Shown here: piece after piece, positions 32,678-35,094 of the stretch
Position numbering within the stretch: position 1 is the first letter of the stretch
Layout: every line of letters starts with the position of its first letter
NCBI GenBank assembly: GCA_013214355.1
Contig: JABSSL010000026.1
Location: 58,611-93,704 of the forward strand
Source: Saprospiraceae bacterium
GTDB taxonomy: Bacteria > Bacteroidota > Bacteroidia > Chitinophagales > Saprospiraceae
DNA length: 35,094 nt
Direction: 5' to 3'
Notes under the pieces: generated by a model
Databases searched by the model: none
What the model was told of the DNA's origin: nothing
The model's input: only the letters and a program-made list of their open reading frames with translations
Program-made: the position numbers and the translations under genes

Positions 32678-33832
32678 ATGCGTCCCTCAATTCTCATCCT
32701 ACTCTGCTTGGTACTAGCTGACCTAAACAGCCAAGACCTCATTGCCAACGGAGGGTTCGAGGAGTATAATATTTGTACAGAGTATGATGCCCCCTGTGCC
32801 CCTGAGGCTTGGTTCAGGCTCCCTCCCACGGAGATCAACGTTAAGCTAAAGAAAGTGCCCCCTGTATACGAGGGTAAATATGCCGAATTGGTGGTGGTCG
32901 AAAACGAAAAGAATCCTGTCATTTACCGCGTTTTTCTGTACACACAACTGCTCTGTCCATTGGTTCATGGGCAGGAATACACACTCAATTTTTTCTTTAA
33001 CCCTGTTTCCGTTAAACGATATCAGTTAGACATGCTGCTTACGGAACAGGAATTGATCAGTGACCTAGTCAATCCATTAGCGTTTTCAGCTACTCGGGTA
33101 ATTACCGATAAAGATGAAATCAAGAAAAACAGAAAAAGTAATTGGCGGCAAATTGAAGTGACCTTTACAGCTAGAGGGGGAGAACAATTCCTCACCTTCG
33201 GCAACTTTAGCAAAGAAGCCACCTTTCTGGAAGGAAAAAACAAAGCTAACAACCAGCAAGGGGATCTAGTTTTTCTACTGGATAATGTATCCCTGAAAGC
33301 TAACAACCCGGCCTATAGCTCTTGTCCCAAAATGGCTGAAACACGACGACTCTTGTATGCGACCAATCATCGACATACCTACAAAAAAGGAATTGAGAAG
33401 CATTTTAAACCCAAGAAATTCAATCCTCCCTCCTCGCCTCCTATCAAACAAGTAGAAGATACAGCTAGAGTAGTTAAGCCTCCTGCAACTAGGTTTGAAA
33501 TCCCAGGCGTGGCTTTTGATTTCGACCTCCATCAACTAAAACCTGAATATTTGCCAGCCTTGGATTCCTTTGCGCTCGTCATTCAAAAAATGGGTTGGGA
33601 TCAAATCAAGGTATTTGGCCACACGGACAATATCGGAGAGGATGACTACAACTTAGAGCTCTCTACCAAAAGGGCAGAAGCCGTTAAACAATATCTAGAG
33701 AAAAAGCTTAGTGACAAGGAAGTTATTATCTTGGCGGAAGGAAAGGGGGAATGCTGCCCAAAGGTCAATAATGATACGGAAGAGAACCGAGCAAGAAATC
33801 GAAGAGTGGAGATTATTCCACAAACTGAGTAA
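32678..33832 (+). CDS. OmpA-like peptidoglycan-binding protein with galactose-binding-like domain
   Basis: Exported 384-residue protein. After a signal peptide (1-19) comes a beta-sandwich region (20-210) opening DLIANGGFEEY and closing VFLLDNVSL, the pattern of carbohydrate-binding or galactose-binding-like domains in Bacteroidota surface proteins. A Pro/Lys-rich linker (235-270) leads to an OmpA C-terminal domain (275-381): VFGHTDNIGEDDYNLELSTKRA and ENRARNRRVEI, with the peptidoglycan-contact residues D317 and R332 in place. It probably tethers a surface domain to the cell wall. It heads a likely three-gene unit: 20 bases to the next gene and 3 from that to the third. Confidence 0.88.
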   Translation: MRPSILILLCLVLADLNSQDLIANGGFEEYNICTEYDAPCAPEAWFRLPPTEINVKLKKVPPVYEGKYAELVVVENEKNPVIYRVFLYTQLLCPLVHGQEYTLNFFFNPVSVKRYQLDMLLTEQELISDLVNPLAFSATRVITDKDEIKKNRKSNWRQIEVTFTARGGEQFLTFGNFSKEATFLEGKNKANNQQGDLVFLLDNVSLKANNPAYSSCPKMAETRRLLYATNHRHTYKKGIEKHFKPKKFNPPSSPPIKQVEDTARVVKPPATRFEIPGVAFDFDLHQLKPEYLPALDSFALVIQKMGWDQIKVFGHTDNIGEDDYNLELSTKRAEAVKQYLEKKLSDKEVIILAEGKGECCPKVNNDTEENRARNRRVEIIPQTE

Positions 33833-33852
33833 AGATCAAAATCGAACAAAAC

Positions 33853-34395
33853 ATGAAAGGAAAGAATCTACTATTATTAGCGATTATCTGCCTTACCTAT
33901 ATGACCCGTAGCTTTACTCAAGACAATAGTCTTACTCCCTTTGAAGGGACTTACAAGGGTACATTAGAAATCTACCAAGGTGCAAAGGTCGCTCATAGTC
34001 TTCCCATGTCGCTGAAGATTCTTCCCGTAGACAGTACAACTTGGACCTTTCACATCACCTATCATCGTGATGGAAAAGAGGATTTTCGTCCCTATGATAT
34101 CCGTTTAATTGATGCCGAAAAAGGACATTATGTAATTGATGAACACAATGGAATCCTACTAGATTCCTATTTGAATGGCAATTGCTTGTACGAGCAGTTT
34201 GCCATTGATAATTCAGGCATAATCGGTACCACTTGTTTTCTAGACGATAATCAACTTTCCTATGAAATGATTCCTATCAATATGGAAGCAACAAGGATTT
34301 CTGGAGATACCATCATCAATGGAGACACCATCCCTGCGGTGCGCTCCTATCAAGTATATAATACGCAGAAAGCACTTCTCAAACGCATAGACTAG
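33853..34395 (+). CDS. exported protein of unknown function
   Basis: A 180-residue protein with a signal peptide (1-22, MKGKNLLLLAIICLTYMTRS). The mature part alternates beta strands (GTYKGTLEIYQGAKVAHSLPMSLKILP; WTFHITYHRDG; YEQFAIDNSGIIGTTCFLDDNQLSYEM) and resembles a lipocalin/avidin-like small barrel. C111 and C128 may form a disulfide. I recognise no named family. It lies 20 bases after the OmpA-like gene and 3 bases before the caspase-like gene, so the three are probably translated from one mRNA. Confidence 0.75.
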   Translation: MKGKNLLLLAIICLTYMTRSFTQDNSLTPFEGTYKGTLEIYQGAKVAHSLPMSLKILPVDSTTWTFHITYHRDGKEDFRPYDIRLIDAEKGHYVIDEHNGILLDSYLNGNCLYEQFAIDNSGIIGTTCFLDDNQLSYEMIPINMEATRISGDTIINGDTIPAVRSYQVYNTQKALLKRID

Positions 34396-34398
34396 ATC

Positions 34399-34941
34399 AT
34401 GAAACGCCTCGGAATCATTGTTGGGCCAGAGGTAGGAAATGAGCCGGAGGCTATTCGCCAAACTGCGGAGTACTTTGGCTACCAGGTTGTCATGAAGTAC
34501 CTGGGCCGTCCGAATGATTTTCTACAACTATTAGGGGGTCAAGATCCGCTATTTAATGCTCTAGACTGTTGGATTTTCAGTGTACATGGCGATGACAGGA
34601 AATTTATTTTGCCGGAATTGGATCCTTCTATCTACCAAGAGCATGAACCTCGCCATCCTATCGGTATCGAAACCCTGGCGGGTCAGATAATACTCAATGC
34701 GCAGCTGATCCTCAACACGGGTTGCACCTTGGGTAATGAGCCGCTTGCCCAGCTTTTTATTTCAGGAGGTGCCCAGGCGTATATCGGTGCTACTGATTAT
34801 GTGGAAGGAAATGCAGGCCTCCTTTTTTGCATTCGCTTCTTGTACGAATGGATGAAGGATATTGAGCTAGCGTCAGCCTTTGCGCTGGCCACTGCTGTGG
34901 ATCAGGAAACGGGCCTTTTTCGGCTTTATCACACCTCCTGA
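34399..34941 (+). CDS. small protein with a caspase/CHAT-like His-Cys pattern
   Basis: A 180-residue protein without signal peptide. The order of elements matches the caspase-hemoglobinase (clan CD) fold: an initial alpha/beta unit (RLGIIVGPEVGNEPEAIRQT), a strand ending in the candidate catalytic histidine H63 (CWIFSVHGDD), then a strand ending in the candidate nucleophile C109 (AQLILNTGCTLGN), and the helix-strand LAQLFISGGAQAYIGATDYV. The last segment is like the LA-x-x-F-x-x-x-GA-x-x-x-I pattern of CHAT peptidases. A helix with FLYEWM follows. This is my reading; the sequence is short and no prodomain is present. It could be an inactive or non-proteolytic relative. Its start is 3 bases after the preceding stop (TAG ATC ATG). 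Confidence 0.6.
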   Translation: MKRLGIIVGPEVGNEPEAIRQTAEYFGYQVVMKYLGRPNDFLQLLGGQDPLFNALDCWIFSVHGDDRKFILPELDPSIYQEHEPRHPIGIETLAGQIILNAQLILNTGCTLGNEPLAQLFISGGAQAYIGATDYVEGNAGLLFCIRFLYEWMKDIELASAFALATAVDQETGLFRLYHTS

Positions 34942-35031
34942 GCTCACGCCTTCCAAGAGTATATTCAGTACCTACGGCCTATGGTTTATACACATCTAAA
35001 TAAGTTGATATGTAATTATTAAATTGTGGAG

Positions 35032-35094
35032 ATGGTCACGAGCATATTTCATCCAAAGAGTAGTGCAGATTATATGAATTCGACAGCCTATAAT
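35032..35094 (+). CDS. possible gene start, cut by window edge
   Basis: ATG at 35032 opens a frame that is still open after 21 codons at the right edge (MVTSIFHPKSSADYMN...). GGAG stands directly before the ATG. The 90 bases before it are AT-rich and contain TTG and TAAATTGTG, a poor promoter match. Too short to judge. Confidence 0.3.
   Translation, partial: MVTSIFHPKSSADYMNSTAYN

Noticed and set aside
1-35094. CRISPR arrays, tRNA/rRNA genes, insertion sequences, prophage or integrase genes
   Set aside because: I looked for regularly spaced direct repeats, cloverleaf-type sequences, and transposase or integrase motifs and found none.

Overview
The window looks like chromosomal DNA of a member of the Bacteroidota, probably a Saprospiria-type (Lewinella or Haliscomenobacter-like) marine bacterium. 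The evidence is the gene families: DUF5916/CBM9-like exported protein, DUF4271 next to hemD, an RprX/RprY-like two-component pair, SurA/PpiD-type membrane foldase, and OmpA-like and TlpA-like exported proteins. Several sites also match the Bacteroidota -7 promoter element TAnnTTTG, for example at 5528-5535, 7888-7895, 16718-16725 and 32642-32649. The assignment below phylum is inference. I see no rRNA, tRNA, insertion sequence, prophage, integrase or CRISPR array.

Layout. 1-3300: manA (minus), a 46-residue membrane protein, a YceI-like lipoprotein with a strong terminator, and a 40-residue membrane protein (minus) with its own promoter. 3300-7810: a PpiD/SurA-like peptidyl-prolyl isomerase and a histidine kinase/response regulator pair, all minus. 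7900-10440: DUF4271 membrane protein, hemD and a CoA-type NUDIX hydrolase, all plus. 10440-15150: a TlpA-like thioredoxin protein, a membrane protein joining a WHQHL-type domain to a TIGR04222-like domain with a Cys-Gly tail, and a membrane-tethered LuxR-type regulator. 15170-16600: an alpha/beta hydrolase and a Crp/Fnr regulator in one minus-strand unit. 17046-23292: DUF5916 protein and, convergently overlapping it, a 1342-residue protein with two cyclase domains, an ATPase and TPRs. 23700-27516: trhO (plus), then a minus-strand unit of ECF sigma factor, inner-membrane/beta-barrel fusion and a duplicated lipoprotein. 27757-31112: an exported protein of unknown function, a DinB-like protein, a membrane AraC regulator and a DUF3592-like protein. 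31400-34941: a PQQ-type sugar dehydrogenase lipoprotein, then a unit of OmpA-like protein, exported protein of unknown function and a small protein that looks caspase/CHAT-like. A possible new gene begins at the right edge.

Most of the content is envelope biology and signalling: periplasmic folding and redox, outer-membrane proteins, and five or six regulators, of which several are built into membranes. The items most worth a second look are the soluble-adenylyl-cyclase-like giant (19264-23292), the 180-residue putative His/Cys protease fold (34399-34941), the transenvelope anti-sigma-like barrel protein with its sigma factor (25589-27516), the Cys-every-fourth-residue tail (12515-13903), and a set of hairpins in 5' regions, including two related copies of one hairpin element (10778-10832 and 31314-31380).

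The intergenic stretches are unusually rich in perfect inverted repeats. Some are clear terminators. Others sit between a promoter element and a start codon, where they may act on mRNA stability or as operators. All functional statements come from motif reading without database searches.
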